From Ilumatobacteraceae bacterium (GTDB lineage: Bacteria > Actinomycetota > Acidimicrobiia > Acidimicrobiales > Ilumatobacteraceae): a stretch of DNA of 8,344 bases. The notes below the pieces were generated by a model. The model saw only the letters and a list, made by a program, of their open reading frames with translations, was not told where the DNA came from and did not search any database. The stretch is taken from the NCBI GenBank assembly GCA_025463305.1, contig JAOBWK010000104.1:1-8344 (forward strand), read 5' to 3'. The position numbers and the translations under genes were made by a program. Positions 1 to 8,250 of this stretch are shown here, one piece after another (position 1 is the stretch's first letter; the number at the start of each line of letters is the position of its first letter).

Positions 1-1349
1 GGCATCGGCGGCGCCGGCGCGGCGGCCGGGGCGGGCGCAGGGGTCGGCGCACTCGCGGCCGGTGACGCCTCGGCGGGCCGAGCCGGCGGTGCCGTACGGT
101 CGGGCACGGCACTGACGGGCGCTCTGCTGGCTGGCGCAGCTGCGGGTGCCGGATCGTTCTGCTTGGCCCGACCGCCGAGCGCGGCGCGGCCGGTGGACGG
201 ATCGACGGGCGCCGGCCGGACGGCGGGCGCGGCAGCGGCCGGCACGCCGTTGGCGACGGACTTCTCCAACCGCTCGAGCCGGGACACGATGGAGCTGAGG
301 TCGTTGCCGGTGGGCTCGTGGGTCAGCTGCACGAGCGCGACGTCGAGCAGCAGCCGCGGTTCGGGCGCGTGGCGCATCTCGACCAGCATCTCGCCGAGGC
401 GCTCCATCGATCGCACGATGGCCGCCGCGCCGAGGCGCTGGGCCTGCTCGGCGACCTGCGCGGCCTGGCCGTCGGGCAGCTGCACCAGTTCGGGCGCCAT
501 CAGCGACAGGAAGCAGTCGCGCAGCGCGCGCACGATCTCCTGGGCGAGGACGCGTGCGTCGCGGCCCTGGTGCACGGCGTGCGCCAATGCGGCGAGCGCC
601 TGGCCGGGATCGTGGTTGATGAACGCCTCGATGAACTCGTCGTAGGAGACGGACTCCGGTGCATCGCCACCCGAGGCGGCGACCAGCTCGAGCGCCGACA
701 GCGTGTCGCGCGCCGAGCCGCCGCCCTGTGACAGCGCCGACTGCAGGCCTTCTTCGGTGACCTCGAGGCCGGCGTCGGCCACGACCCAGCGGATGTGCTC
801 TTCCAACTCGTCCATCGGGAGGAGGTGGAACTCGAGGTGCTGGACGCGAGAGCGGATGGTCTGGCTGACCTTCTGCGGATCGGTGGTGGCGAGCACGAAC
901 ACCACGTGCGGCGGCGGCTCCTCCAGCGTCTTCAGCAGCGCCGCCTCGGCGCCCTTGGAGAGCATGTGCACCTCGTCGAGGATGTACACCTTGTGGCGGC
1001 CGGGGGTGCCCAGCGAAGCCTTCTCGATGAGGTCGCGCATCGCCTCGACGCCGTTGTTGCTGGCCGCATCGAGCTCGTGCACGTCGTAGCTGGTGCCCGC
1101 CTCGACGGCCCGGCACGAGTCGCACTCGCAGCACGGCTCGCCGTCGGTGGGGTTGGTGCAGTTGAGCACCTTCGCCAGCACCCGCGCCGAGGTGGTCTTG
1201 CCGGTGCCGCGCGGCCCACTGAACAGGTATCCCTGGCCCTCGCGGTTGTGGATGACGGCGTTGCGGAGGGCCCGCACGACATGGTCCTGGCCACGGATCT
1301 CGCTGAATCGGCGGGGGCGATAGCGACGGTACAGCGACTGGGTTGCCAT
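1..1349 (-). CDS. dnaX: DNA polymerase III subunit gamma/tau, 3' end outside window
   Basis: Clamp-loader ATPase that opens and loads the beta sliding clamp during replication. Read from ATG at 1349, the frame is open for 449 codons and runs off the left edge. It opens MATQSLYRRYRPRRF, the typical gamma/tau start. Walker A GPRGTGKT is at residues 45-52. The zinc-binding cysteines are C64, C73, C76 and C79, which I recall as the same numbering as E. coli DnaX; an extra C74 adjoins. Walker B VYILDEVH is at 121-128, sensor 1 TTD at 155-157 and the arginine-finger SR at 167-168, followed by V where the classical motif is SRC. Sensor 2 GGSARD is at 210-215. Helical domain III follows, and from about residue 370 the chain is a low-complexity Ala/Pro-rich linker typical of tau. 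No poly-A slippery site is visible. There is no Shine-Dalgarno sequence; see the -10 box entry at 1358-1363. Identification is secure; the true C-terminus is unseen. Confidence 0.96.
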   Translation of the reverse strand, partial: MATQSLYRRYRPRRFSEIRGQDHVVRALRNAVIHNREGQGYLFSGPRGTGKTTSARVLAKVLNCTNPTDGEPCCECDSCRAVEAGTSYDVHELDAASNNGVEAMRDLIEKASLGTPGRHKVYILDEVHMLSKGAEAALLKTLEEPPPHVVFVLATTDPQKVSQTIRSRVQHLEFHLLPMDELEEHIRWVVADAGLEVTEEGLQSALSQGGGSARDTLSALELVAASGGDAPESVSYDEFIEAFINHDPGQALAALAHAVHQGRDARVLAQEIVRALRDCFLSLMAPELVQLPDGQAAQVAEQAQRLGAAAIVRSMERLGEMLVEMRHAPEPRLLLDVALVQLTHEPTGNDLSSIVSRLERLEKSVANGVPAAAAPAVRPAPVDPSTGRAALGGRAKQNDPAPAAAPASRAPVSAVPDRTAPPARPAEASPAASAPTPAPAPAAAPAPPM

Positions 1350-1357
1350 TGGCCCCG

Positions 1358-1363
1358 AGCCTA
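1358..1363 (-). promoter_or_regulatory. Putative -10 box for leaderless dnaX
   Basis: On the minus strand this reads TAGGCT, matching the actinobacterial TANNNT -10 pattern, and lies 8 bases before the dnaX ATG. With the usual 6-8 base distance to the transcription start, the mRNA would begin at or next to the start codon. This fits the absence of any purine-rich ribosome binding site. No convincing -35 box is seen. Prediction only. Confidence 0.4.
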
Positions 1364-1418
1364 CAGACAGGGTGTAACGGCCGGATCGCCGTCGTCGACC
1401 GTCCCGTGCGGCGAAAAG

Positions 1419-1449
1419 TTCACCCGGCCCCGACCATCTTTCATATGAT
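1419..1449 (+). promoter_or_regulatory. Promoter for the lipoprotein operon
   Basis: TATGAT at 1444-1449 differs from the sigma-70 consensus TATAAT at one base and stands out in this GC-rich sequence. A candidate -35, TTCACC at 1419-1424, matches TTGACA at 4 of 6 positions, but the 19-base spacer is longer than ideal. The predicted transcription start is near 1456, giving a leader of about 55 bases before the ATG at 1512. It diverges from the dnaX promoter. An inverted repeat spans the -10 (separate entry), so the promoter may be regulated. Confidence 0.5.
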
Positions 1450-1469
1450 GGCGGCAATCGGGCGGGGCC
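1426..1469. repeat. Inverted repeat straddling the -10 box
   Basis: The arms GGCCCCGACC (1426-1435) and GGGCGGGGCC (1460-1469) are complementary at 9 of 10 positions, including a perfect 7-base core (1426-1432 with 1463-1469). They flank the -10 box and reach just past the predicted transcription start. Inside them is an 8-base palindrome, TCATATGA, at 1441-1448. This could be an operator with half-sites about 34 bases apart, or chance symmetry in G/C-rich DNA. Confidence 0.3.
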
Positions 1470-1501
1470 TCGAGCCGACGATCGACGAAGAGAACGTTGC
1501 T

Positions 1502-1507
1502 GAGGAG
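1502..1507 (+). promoter_or_regulatory. Shine-Dalgarno sequence deciding the lipoprotein start
   Basis: GAGGAG lies 4 bases before the ATG at 1512. It favours that ATG over an in-frame upstream TTG at 1497, which has no such site and would add MLRRQ before the lysine/arginine-rich n-region of the signal peptide. This is the only clear Shine-Dalgarno sequence before a gene in the window. Confidence 0.65.
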
Positions 1508-1511
1508 ACAG

Positions 1512-2600
1512 ATGAAGCGGAACCGATTGATCACTGCGTCTGCCGTGGTGATGGCCCTGACGGCGGCATCGTGTGGGAGCAGCGGCCCCAAAGCGCTGTC
1601 CGACGACGACTTCGTGTCGCAGATGAACGCCATCTGCCGCACTGCCGACCGAGCGTTGCTGAAGTTGGACTCGTCCGACAAGAACTTCATCAGTGATGTC
1701 ATCGACGTGACCCAGACGGGCCTCGACGACCTCACCAAGCTGAACGCGCCGAAGGACCTGAAGAGCGACTTCACCGACTTCACCGACAACCTCGACGATC
1801 AGCTGACCCAGTTCGGCAAGCTCGACAAGGCCGTCAAGAGCAAGGACTCCGACGCGGCCCAGGCGGCGAGCGACAAGCTCGACAAGCTGTCCAAGGACAG
1901 CGACGACCTCGCCAAGTCGATCGGCGCCGACAAGTGCGTCGGCGTCGGCAGCGATGCCGGCGGCACGCCCACCACCGACAGCGCGGCGCCGGACACCACC
2001 GAGCCCGCCACCACGGAGCCGCCGGCCACCACCGAGCCCGCGACGACGGAGCCCGCCACCACCGAGGCCACCACGCCCGACACCCCGCTGCCCATCGACA
2101 CCACGGTGGACACGACCCTCGACACGACCGTCGACACCGGCGGCACGTCCGGTGGGGTCACGGCGTCCGACGCCACCACTCAGTTCAACCCGATCGCCGG
2201 CTACACGTGGGGCACGTTCGACAACATCGCCGGCACGGTCACGCCGAACGACCCGGTGCTGCTGCCGATCGTGCAGGGCTACTACGTGGGCGCGATGCAG
2301 AACACGGCCGACCCGAGCAAGTTCGTCTACGTGTACGTCACCGTCCTCAACAAGGACACTGCGTGGGCCCAGGCCGAGCTCGACGCCTACTACCGGTTCG
2401 AGCTGGTCGACGACGGCACCGACATCGCCTCGCCGACGCTCCAGGTGCCGGGCAAGTCCAAGCTCGAAGAGGTCGAGGGCTACGACGGCGCGGCGTTCAC
2501 CTTCCCCGGCTTCGGCGTGTCCCTGCTGGCCGAATCCGGCACCGACGTGCCGGCCCTGTTCGACCAGTTCGTCAACGCCCAATCGACGATGGGCGGCTGA
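1512..2600 (+). CDS. Putative lipoprotein with Thr-rich linker (paralog 1)
   Basis: I do not recognise a named family. The 362-residue product starts with a lipoprotein signal peptide: MKRNR, a hydrophobic stretch, then LTAAS before C21, a slightly weak lipobox that would be acylated and anchored at the outer membrane face. Residues 31-145 form a charged, Asp/Lys-rich, probably all-helical domain opening DDDF, with C42 and C142. Residues 152-210 are an extended Thr/Pro/Glu/Asp linker with PATTE and DTTV repeats. Residues 228-358 form a globular alpha/beta-looking domain with YYVGAM, a VYVYVTVL strand and a YYRFELVDDGTD segment. The same three-part layout recurs in the next gene, with Cys-Cys spacing of exactly 100 residues in both, so a disulfide across the helical domain is likely. 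The gene is first in an apparent operon behind a strong -10 box. Cell-wall-associated binding or sensing is possible, but the function is unknown. Confidence 0.85.
   Translation: MKRNRLITASAVVMALTAASCGSSGPKALSDDDFVSQMNAICRTADRALLKLDSSDKNFISDVIDVTQTGLDDLTKLNAPKDLKSDFTDFTDNLDDQLTQFGKLDKAVKSKDSDAAQAASDKLDKLSKDSDDLAKSIGADKCVGVGSDAGGTPTTDSAAPDTTEPATTEPPATTEPATTEPATTEATTPDTPLPIDTTVDTTLDTTVDTGGTSGGVTASDATTQFNPIAGYTWGTFDNIAGTVTPNDPVLLPIVQGYYVGAMQNTADPSKFVYVYVTVLNKDTAWAQAELDAYYRFELVDDGTDIASPTLQVPGKSKLEEVEGYDGAAFTFPGFGVSLLAESGTDVPALFDQFVNAQSTMGG
1995..2075 (+). repeat. Degenerate repeat coding for PATTE units in the linker
   Basis: About four copies of a 15-base unit encode Pro-Ala-Thr-Thr-Glu, with one unit carrying an extra Pro, inside the linker of the first lipoprotein. 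Third-position bases vary between copies (ACC/ACG, GCC/GCG), so the repeat is better conserved in protein than in DNA. Such regions usually act as flexible wall-spanning spacers and tend to vary in length between strains. Confidence 0.7.
2097..2138 (+). repeat. Three and a half 12-base units coding for DTTV/L
   Basis: GAC-ACS-ACS-STS units encode DTTV, DTTL, DTTV and a partial DT. They continue the linker of the first lipoprotein about 20 bases after the PATTE repeat ends. The second and third units (GACACGACC plus a Leu or Val codon) are almost identical in DNA, suggesting recent expansion. Confidence 0.65.
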
Positions 2601-2604
2601 CCCG

Positions 2605-3630
2605 TTGAAGCGACTCGTCGTCGGTGTGGTGGCGGCTCTGCTGCTCGGGGCGTGCTCGAGCAGCGCCAAGACCACCAGCCAACCCGATGACGACTTCCTC
2701 GACAAGGTCGAGACCGGCTGCCGCGACGCGAACAAGGTCATCACCAAGCTCGACAAGACCGACCCCTCCGCGCCGCCCGCGCTCTACCAGGCGGTGTCGG
2801 ACATGTCCGACGTGCTCGACGGGCTGCACGCACCGAGCGCGCTGAGCAAGGACTACGACACCTACACGTCGAACATCGACGAGCAGGTGCTGCAGCTGAA
2901 GAAGATCACGACGGCGATCTCGGCCGGTGACTCCACCGGCGAGCAGGCGGCCGTGACGCAGCTGAACACGCTCCGCTCCGCCAGCGACGCGATGGTCGAC
3001 ACGTTGCAGATCTACAGCTGCCTCGGCATCGTGCCGGTCGACGGCATGACCGCGGCGACCACGAGCACCACCGTCCCCGACACGTCGCCCGACACATCGT
3101 CGCCCGACACCACCTCACCGCCGACGGAGCCGCCCACCACCGCGACCCCGACCACCCGGTCCACCACCACCGACGTCACCACCGATGGCACGGCCACGGA
3201 GGACACCGTCCTGCCCGCCGACCTCTCCAAGGACGACCAGGCGCCCGACGGCTTCAGCTGGATCGGCTACACGCCCGCCGACGTGAAGGGTCTCTACGAC
3301 AACCCGTCGATCGGCAAGTTGGTCACGTACTACGCGGGCGGCGAGATCCAGTCGTCGTCCGACGGCTCGACGGCCACCGTGTACGTGGTCCGCCTGTCGC
3401 AGCAGTTCAACGACACGTACACGAAGGCGTACCAGTACTGGGAGGCCGTCGACAACGGCAAGGACGTCACGACGCCCGGTGGCAAGACGGTGCACCAGGA
3501 GCTGGGCGCGTTCTCGAACACCGACTGCGAGGTGTACGTCGAGGGCGATCGCGGCGTCACGATCTGCGCCTACACCGGGTACGACGAGCTGACGTTGATG
3601 GACGCCTACCTGGCCGCCAACCCGGACTGA
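2605..3630 (+). CDS. Putative lipoprotein with Thr-rich linker (paralog 2)
   Basis: A 341-residue relative of the preceding gene, function unknown. The TTG at 2605 is chosen because it directly precedes KRLVVGV, the basic and hydrophobic start of a signal peptide ending in a textbook lipobox, LLGAC (C17). In-frame GTG codons further on would remove the basic n-region. The gap to the upstream stop is 4 bases with only a weak GGGCGG ahead, so translational coupling is likely. The helical domain (about 28-145) opens DDDF and carries C39 and C139. The Thr/Pro/Ser linker spans about 150-202. The C-terminal domain (about 215-340) shows YYAGGEIQ, VYVVRL and YWEAVDNGKDV segments that align by eye with the first paralog. 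C308 and C321, absent from paralog 1, may form a second disulfide. The two genes look like an old tandem duplication kept as an operon. Confidence 0.83.
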   Translation: MKRLVVGVVAALLLGACSSSAKTTSQPDDDFLDKVETGCRDANKVITKLDKTDPSAPPALYQAVSDMSDVLDGLHAPSALSKDYDTYTSNIDEQVLQLKKITTAISAGDSTGEQAAVTQLNTLRSASDAMVDTLQIYSCLGIVPVDGMTAATTSTTVPDTSPDTSSPDTTSPPTEPPTTATPTTRSTTTDVTTDGTATEDTVLPADLSKDDQAPDGFSWIGYTPADVKGLYDNPSIGKLVTYYAGGEIQSSSDGSTATVYVVRLSQQFNDTYTKAYQYWEAVDNGKDVTTPGGKTVHQELGAFSNTDCEVYVEGDRGVTICAYTGYDELTLMDAYLAANPD

Positions 3631-3669
3631 CCGGCCGAGGCCGTCCCGGAACCTCGCCACCGCGCTGGC

Positions 3670-3675
3670 TACGGT
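3670..3675 (+). promoter_or_regulatory. Possible -10 box for the CopCD-like gene
   Basis: TACGGT fits TANNNT and sits 11 bases before the ATG at 3687. That would give a leader of only a few bases, in keeping with the lack of a Shine-Dalgarno sequence in the preceding C-rich stretch. Weak evidence: the gene could instead be read from the upstream lipoprotein promoter across the 56-base gap. Confidence 0.3.
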
Positions 3676-3686
3676 TACACCACCCC

Positions 3687-5525
3687 ATGAAAAGCGGTCA
3701 CCGTCTCCTCATCCGCTGCGGCGTACTCCTCGCAGCCGGCGCCGCCGTCCTGTGGCCGACGCTGGGGCCCTCGCCGACGCGTGCCGACGCCGTGTCCTCG
3801 GTGTCGACGACACCTGCCGACGCGAGCACCGTCGCGACCTCGCCCGCGCAGATCACGGTGACGTTCGACCAGCCGATCGCCTCGGCCGTGACGATGGTGA
3901 TCACCTGCAATGGCACGGCGCTGTCGCCGGCGCCCACACCGCGGGTCTCGGGCGACAAGCTGACCCTCATCGACGACATCCCCGCGTCGGCACCGCTGCC
4001 GAAGGGGCAGTGCTCGGTGTTCTGGAGCGTGCAGGGCGCCACCGACGGCGTCACCGCCTTCCAGACGTTCACCTTCAAGATCCAGGAGGACACGCTCACC
4101 GCCACGGCCGTCACGACCGCGACGACACCCACCGCGTCGGCCTCCGACGGCCTGGCCGGCGGCGGGACCGACCTCGCCGGGCCGCTCGGGCTGTTCCGCC
4201 TCGTGTCGACCACCGCGATCGCGTCGCTGTTCGGCGCGCTGGTGCTGATCACGGTCGCCTGGCCGGAAGGCATCGAGTACATCCTCACGATCCGCTTCCT
4301 GCGCTATGCCTGGCTGCTCGCGCTCGTCTCGACGGGGTTGATGGTGGCGTGCCTGGTGGCCCAGATCACGGGCAAGGGGTTCACCAGCTCCATCCTGCCG
4401 ACCAACTGGAAACCGCTCACCGACAGCACGCCGGGCATCGCCGCGCTCGCCCGCGTGTTGCTCGTGGCGGCCGCCGGTTGGGTGGCGATGCGTCCCGAGC
4501 GCGTCATCGACGCGGCCACCCAGCTCGTCGCGCTGGCGATCCCCGGCGTCGCGGTCGCGACCCTCGGCTTCTCACGCACGGGCGGCGATCTCGAGCTCAT
4601 CGGCTACGTCGCCGGGGTCGCCCATGTGGTGGCGATGGCAGTGTGGCTCGGCGGACTGGTGCTGCTCGCGCGCGTGGTGTTGGCCGGCCCGGGTGAGGAC
4701 GATCTCGTGCACGCGGTGCGCGGCTTCAGCGGACTCGCGACGAAGTCGATGATCGTCACCATCGTCACCGGCGCGGTGCAGCTGTACCGGCTCGATCGCG
4801 GCCACCTGTTCGACACGACGCACGGCCGGTTGCTGCTGCTCAAGGTGGTGCCCGTCATCGCGATGGTGTTCGTCGGCGTCGCCACCCGCCAGTTCGTGCA
4901 CGCACGCCTGGCCCGCGCCGAGTCGATGTCGGCGCCGCTCGCCGGTCGCCTCCGGCGCGCCGTCGGGATGGAGGCGGTCATCGGTGTCATCGTCCTCGCG
5001 ATCACGTCGTGGATGCTGTCCACCGAGCCCGGCAACCTCGTCGCTGCGGGCCGTTCGTCGAGCGACTTCTCGTTCCAACTTCCCCTGCCGGACACCACCG
5101 GAGCGTTCTCGTCGAAGGTGTCCGTCGACCCAGCGAAGGTCGGGGCCGCGAACGAGGTGCTGATCGAGGTCAGCAAGCCGCCGGGCATCACCGCGATGAC
5201 CGTGCGCTTCGATCCGCCGCAGAACACGCTCGGCCATCCGGTGCTGATGACGATCACCGAGCTGACCCGCGGTGTCACGGGCTGGTACCTGCCGCCGTCG
5301 GCCGGGATCCCGCTCGACGTGCCGGGTGGCTGGACCGTCACCATCGACGTCACCACCGCGACGGGCACCTTCCACGAGGGTGGGCTGATGAACGTCGCAC
5401 CGGGCAGCGGGAGCACCTCCACCAACACCATCGCGTCGGTCAGCCTGCCGCCGGTCACCGCGGCGCCGCTCACCGTCGACCCCAACGCTGCCAGCACCAC
5501 GACCGTCGCCGCCGGGGCGGGTTGA
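3687..5525 (+). CDS. CopC-CopD (YcnJ-like) fusion membrane protein
   Basis: A 612-residue membrane protein with the order CopC-like domain, CopD-like membrane domain, C-terminal beta-sandwich. A signal peptide (about 1-35) ends in ADA. Residues 36-133 form the CopC-like Ig fold, with TPADAS, ITVTFDQPI and a final FTFKI strand. Residues about 134-165 are a Thr/Ala/Gly linker. About eight hydrophobic segments follow (near 172-192, 207-228, 253-269, 278-296, 306-331, 352-368, 384-403, 429-446). The CopD hallmark H313-x6-W320-x-G322-G323 lies in one of these, and a GRLLLLK stretch begins at 380. Residues about 460-570 resemble the extracytoplasmic FixH/YtkA-type domain found at CopD C-termini, including PGGWTVTIDV. 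The family is linked to copper uptake or resistance. Here the CopC copper(II) ligands look lost: no His after the signal cleavage site, and DGV replaces the DxH motif; C74 and C109 are present instead. Copper transport is therefore uncertain. Confidence 0.85.
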   Translation: MKSGHRLLIRCGVLLAAGAAVLWPTLGPSPTRADAVSSVSTTPADASTVATSPAQITVTFDQPIASAVTMVITCNGTALSPAPTPRVSGDKLTLIDDIPASAPLPKGQCSVFWSVQGATDGVTAFQTFTFKIQEDTLTATAVTTATTPTASASDGLAGGGTDLAGPLGLFRLVSTTAIASLFGALVLITVAWPEGIEYILTIRFLRYAWLLALVSTGLMVACLVAQITGKGFTSSILPTNWKPLTDSTPGIAALARVLLVAAAGWVAMRPERVIDAATQLVALAIPGVAVATLGFSRTGGDLELIGYVAGVAHVVAMAVWLGGLVLLARVVLAGPGEDDLVHAVRGFSGLATKSMIVTIVTGAVQLYRLDRGHLFDTTHGRLLLLKVVPVIAMVFVGVATRQFVHARLARAESMSAPLAGRLRRAVGMEAVIGVIVLAITSWMLSTEPGNLVAAGRSSSDFSFQLPLPDTTGAFSSKVSVDPAKVGAANEVLIEVSKPPGITAMTVRFDPPQNTLGHPVLMTITELTRGVTGWYLPPSAGIPLDVPGGWTVTIDVTTATGTFHEGGLMNVAPGSGSTSTNTIASVSLPPVTAAPLTVDPNAASTTTVAAGAG

Positions 5526-5556
5526 GCCGGAGGCGTCGTCGACCATCGCCGCTGCG

Positions 5557-6639
5557 TCAGTCGTCGCCGGCCGCCATCAGCTCCTCGAACGCAACAGGCG
5601 CGGCCACGTCGAGCTGATCGTAGGTGCAGCTCGCCGGCGTGCGATCGGGGCGCCAGTGCTGGAACTGCACGCCGTGGCGGAAGCGACCGTTCTGGAGCTG
5701 TCCGAACGTCACCTCGACGACGCGCTCGGGGCGCACCGGCACCCAGCTCAGGTCCTTGCCGGCGTTCCAGCGGCTGCCGGCGCCGGGCAACCGGGCGTCG
5801 GCGTGGGCCATCGCGTTGGCCCAGTCGGCCCACGGATGATCGACGAGTGCGTCCTCGAGCAGCGGGGCGAGCACGTCGATCAGCTCGCTGCGGAACTTGA
5901 CGGTGAACGCCGCGGTGACGCCGACGTGGTGCAGCTGACCATCGCCGTCGAACAGGCCGAGCAGCAATGACCCGACCCCCTTGCCGTCCTTGTGAATCCG
6001 GTAGCCGGCCACCACGCAGTCGGCGGTGCGGTGGTGCTTGATCTTGACGAGCGTGCGCTTGTCCGGTGTGTACACGTCGGTCAGCCGCTTGCCGATCACG
6101 CCGTCGAGACCGGCGCCCTCGAAGCGGGTGAACCACTCGCGCGCGGTGTCGACATCGGTCGACGACGGGCACAGGTAGATCGGGGGCTCTGCACCGGCGA
6201 GCGCCGTCTCGAGGTGCACCAGCCGCTCCGACAGCGGCCGGTCCATCAGGCTCTGCTCACCGACCGCGAGGATGTCGAACGCGACGAAGCTCGCCGGCGT
6301 CTCGGCCGCCAACCGCTTCACCCGCGACGCAGCCGGGTGGATCCGCTGCAGCAGCGCGTCGAAGTCGAGCCCGTTGCCGTCTGCCGACGAGATCACGATC
6401 TCGCCGTCGACCACGCACTGCTCGGGCAGCGACGACTTCAATGGCTCGATCAGCTCCGGGAAGTAGCGGGTGAATGGCTTCTCGTTGCGGCTCGCCAGCT
6501 CGATCCAATCGCCGTCGCGGAACACGATGCAGCGGAAGCCGTCCCACTTCGGCTCGTAGTGCCAGCCGTCGCCGACCGGGATCTCCGGCACGGCCTTGGA
6601 CAGCATCGGCGAGATCGGTGGCGAGATCGGCAACGGCAT
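5557..6639 (-). CDS. ligC: ATP-dependent DNA ligase, LigC type
   Basis: Seals nicks in duplex DNA through a lysyl-AMP intermediate; mycobacterial LigC has been linked to base excision repair. The 360-residue length is close to M. tuberculosis LigC (about 358), and the N-terminus PPISPMLSKAVPEIP is closely similar to it from memory. The adenylated lysine is K31 in EPKWDGFR (motif I). SRNEKP (50-55) is the next conserved motif; VVDGEIV (77-83, with E80) is motif III; FVAFDIL (118-124) is IIIa; EGAGLDGVIGK (174-184) is IV, with Gly where Ala is usual; VKIKHHRTADCVV (198-210) is V. The OB-fold follows, with SRWNAGKDLSWVPVRPE (289-305) and RFRHGVQFQHWRPDR (319-333). The ATG at 6639 is chosen because the frame continues far upstream without a plausible start or homology. 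No LigD nuclease or polymerase domain is fused, and no Ku or Prim-Pol gene adjoins in the window. It converges on the CopCD-like gene, 31 bases apart. Confidence 0.95.
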   Translation of the reverse strand: MPLPISPPISPMLSKAVPEIPVGDGWHYEPKWDGFRCIVFRDGDWIELASRNEKPFTRYFPELIEPLKSSLPEQCVVDGEIVISSADGNGLDFDALLQRIHPAASRVKRLAAETPASFVAFDILAVGEQSLMDRPLSERLVHLETALAGAEPPIYLCPSSTDVDTAREWFTRFEGAGLDGVIGKRLTDVYTPDKRTLVKIKHHRTADCVVAGYRIHKDGKGVGSLLLGLFDGDGQLHHVGVTAAFTVKFRSELIDVLAPLLEDALVDHPWADWANAMAHADARLPGAGSRWNAGKDLSWVPVRPERVVEVTFGQLQNGRFRHGVQFQHWRPDRTPASCTYDQLDVAAPVAFEELMAAGDD

Positions 6640-6645
6640 GGGTTC

Positions 6646-6651
6646 ACTATT
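6646..6651 (-). promoter_or_regulatory. Possible -10 box for leaderless ligC
   Basis: Minus-strand AATAGT, a 4 of 6 match to TATAAT, ends 6 bases before the ligC ATG, the spacing expected if transcription starts at the start codon. No Shine-Dalgarno sequence is present. It would share the 57-base divergent region with the pccB promoter. Confidence 0.35.
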
Positions 6652-6683
6652 GCTCAGAGTTCCCGTGATCTGGGGTCTGGCAC

Positions 6684-6689
6684 TAGCGT
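6684..6689 (+). promoter_or_regulatory. Putative -10 box for leaderless pccB
   Basis: TAGCGT (TANNNT) is followed by exactly 7 bases and then the GTG at 6697, the classic geometry of an actinobacterial leaderless gene. No Shine-Dalgarno sequence lies in between. It supports GTG at 6697 over the ATG at 6709 as the start. No clear -35 box is seen. Confidence 0.45.
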
Positions 6690-6696
6690 CGTCGGC

Positions 6697-8246
<1,550 letters not shown>

Positions 8247-8250
<4 letters not shown>

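Noticed and set aside
1..240. Low-complexity GC-rich tract at the left edge as a DNA repeat
   Set aside because: It is the Ala/Pro-rich tau linker of dnaX read on the opposite strand, with no regular repeat unit.
1350..1511. Possible SRP RNA or tRNA beside dnaX
   Set aside because: Small stable RNAs often lie near dnaX, but I see no GGAA-capped SRP hairpin, no tRNA arms and no CCA end on either strand; the stretch is explained by two divergent promoters.
1954..2604. Pro/Arg/Ser-rich extension of paralog 2 across paralog 1 in another frame
   Set aside because: The composition is that of an out-of-frame shadow. A lipoprotein signal peptide begins exactly at the TTG at 2605.
3636..3656. CGAGG/CCTCG hairpin after paralog 2 as a terminator
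   Set aside because: A stem of only five pairs with an 11-base loop and no following T-run; too weak to call.
5526..5571. GCCGG/CCGGC inverted repeat between the converging CopCD-like gene and ligC as a bidirectional terminator
   Set aside because: The arms are five bases with a loop of about 36 bases, one arm lies inside ligC, and there is no T-run.
5992..6696. Plus-strand open frame continuing upstream of pccB
   Set aside because: It lies antisense to ligC, has arginine-rich low-information content, and the carboxylase similarity begins at 6697 after a leaderless-type promoter.
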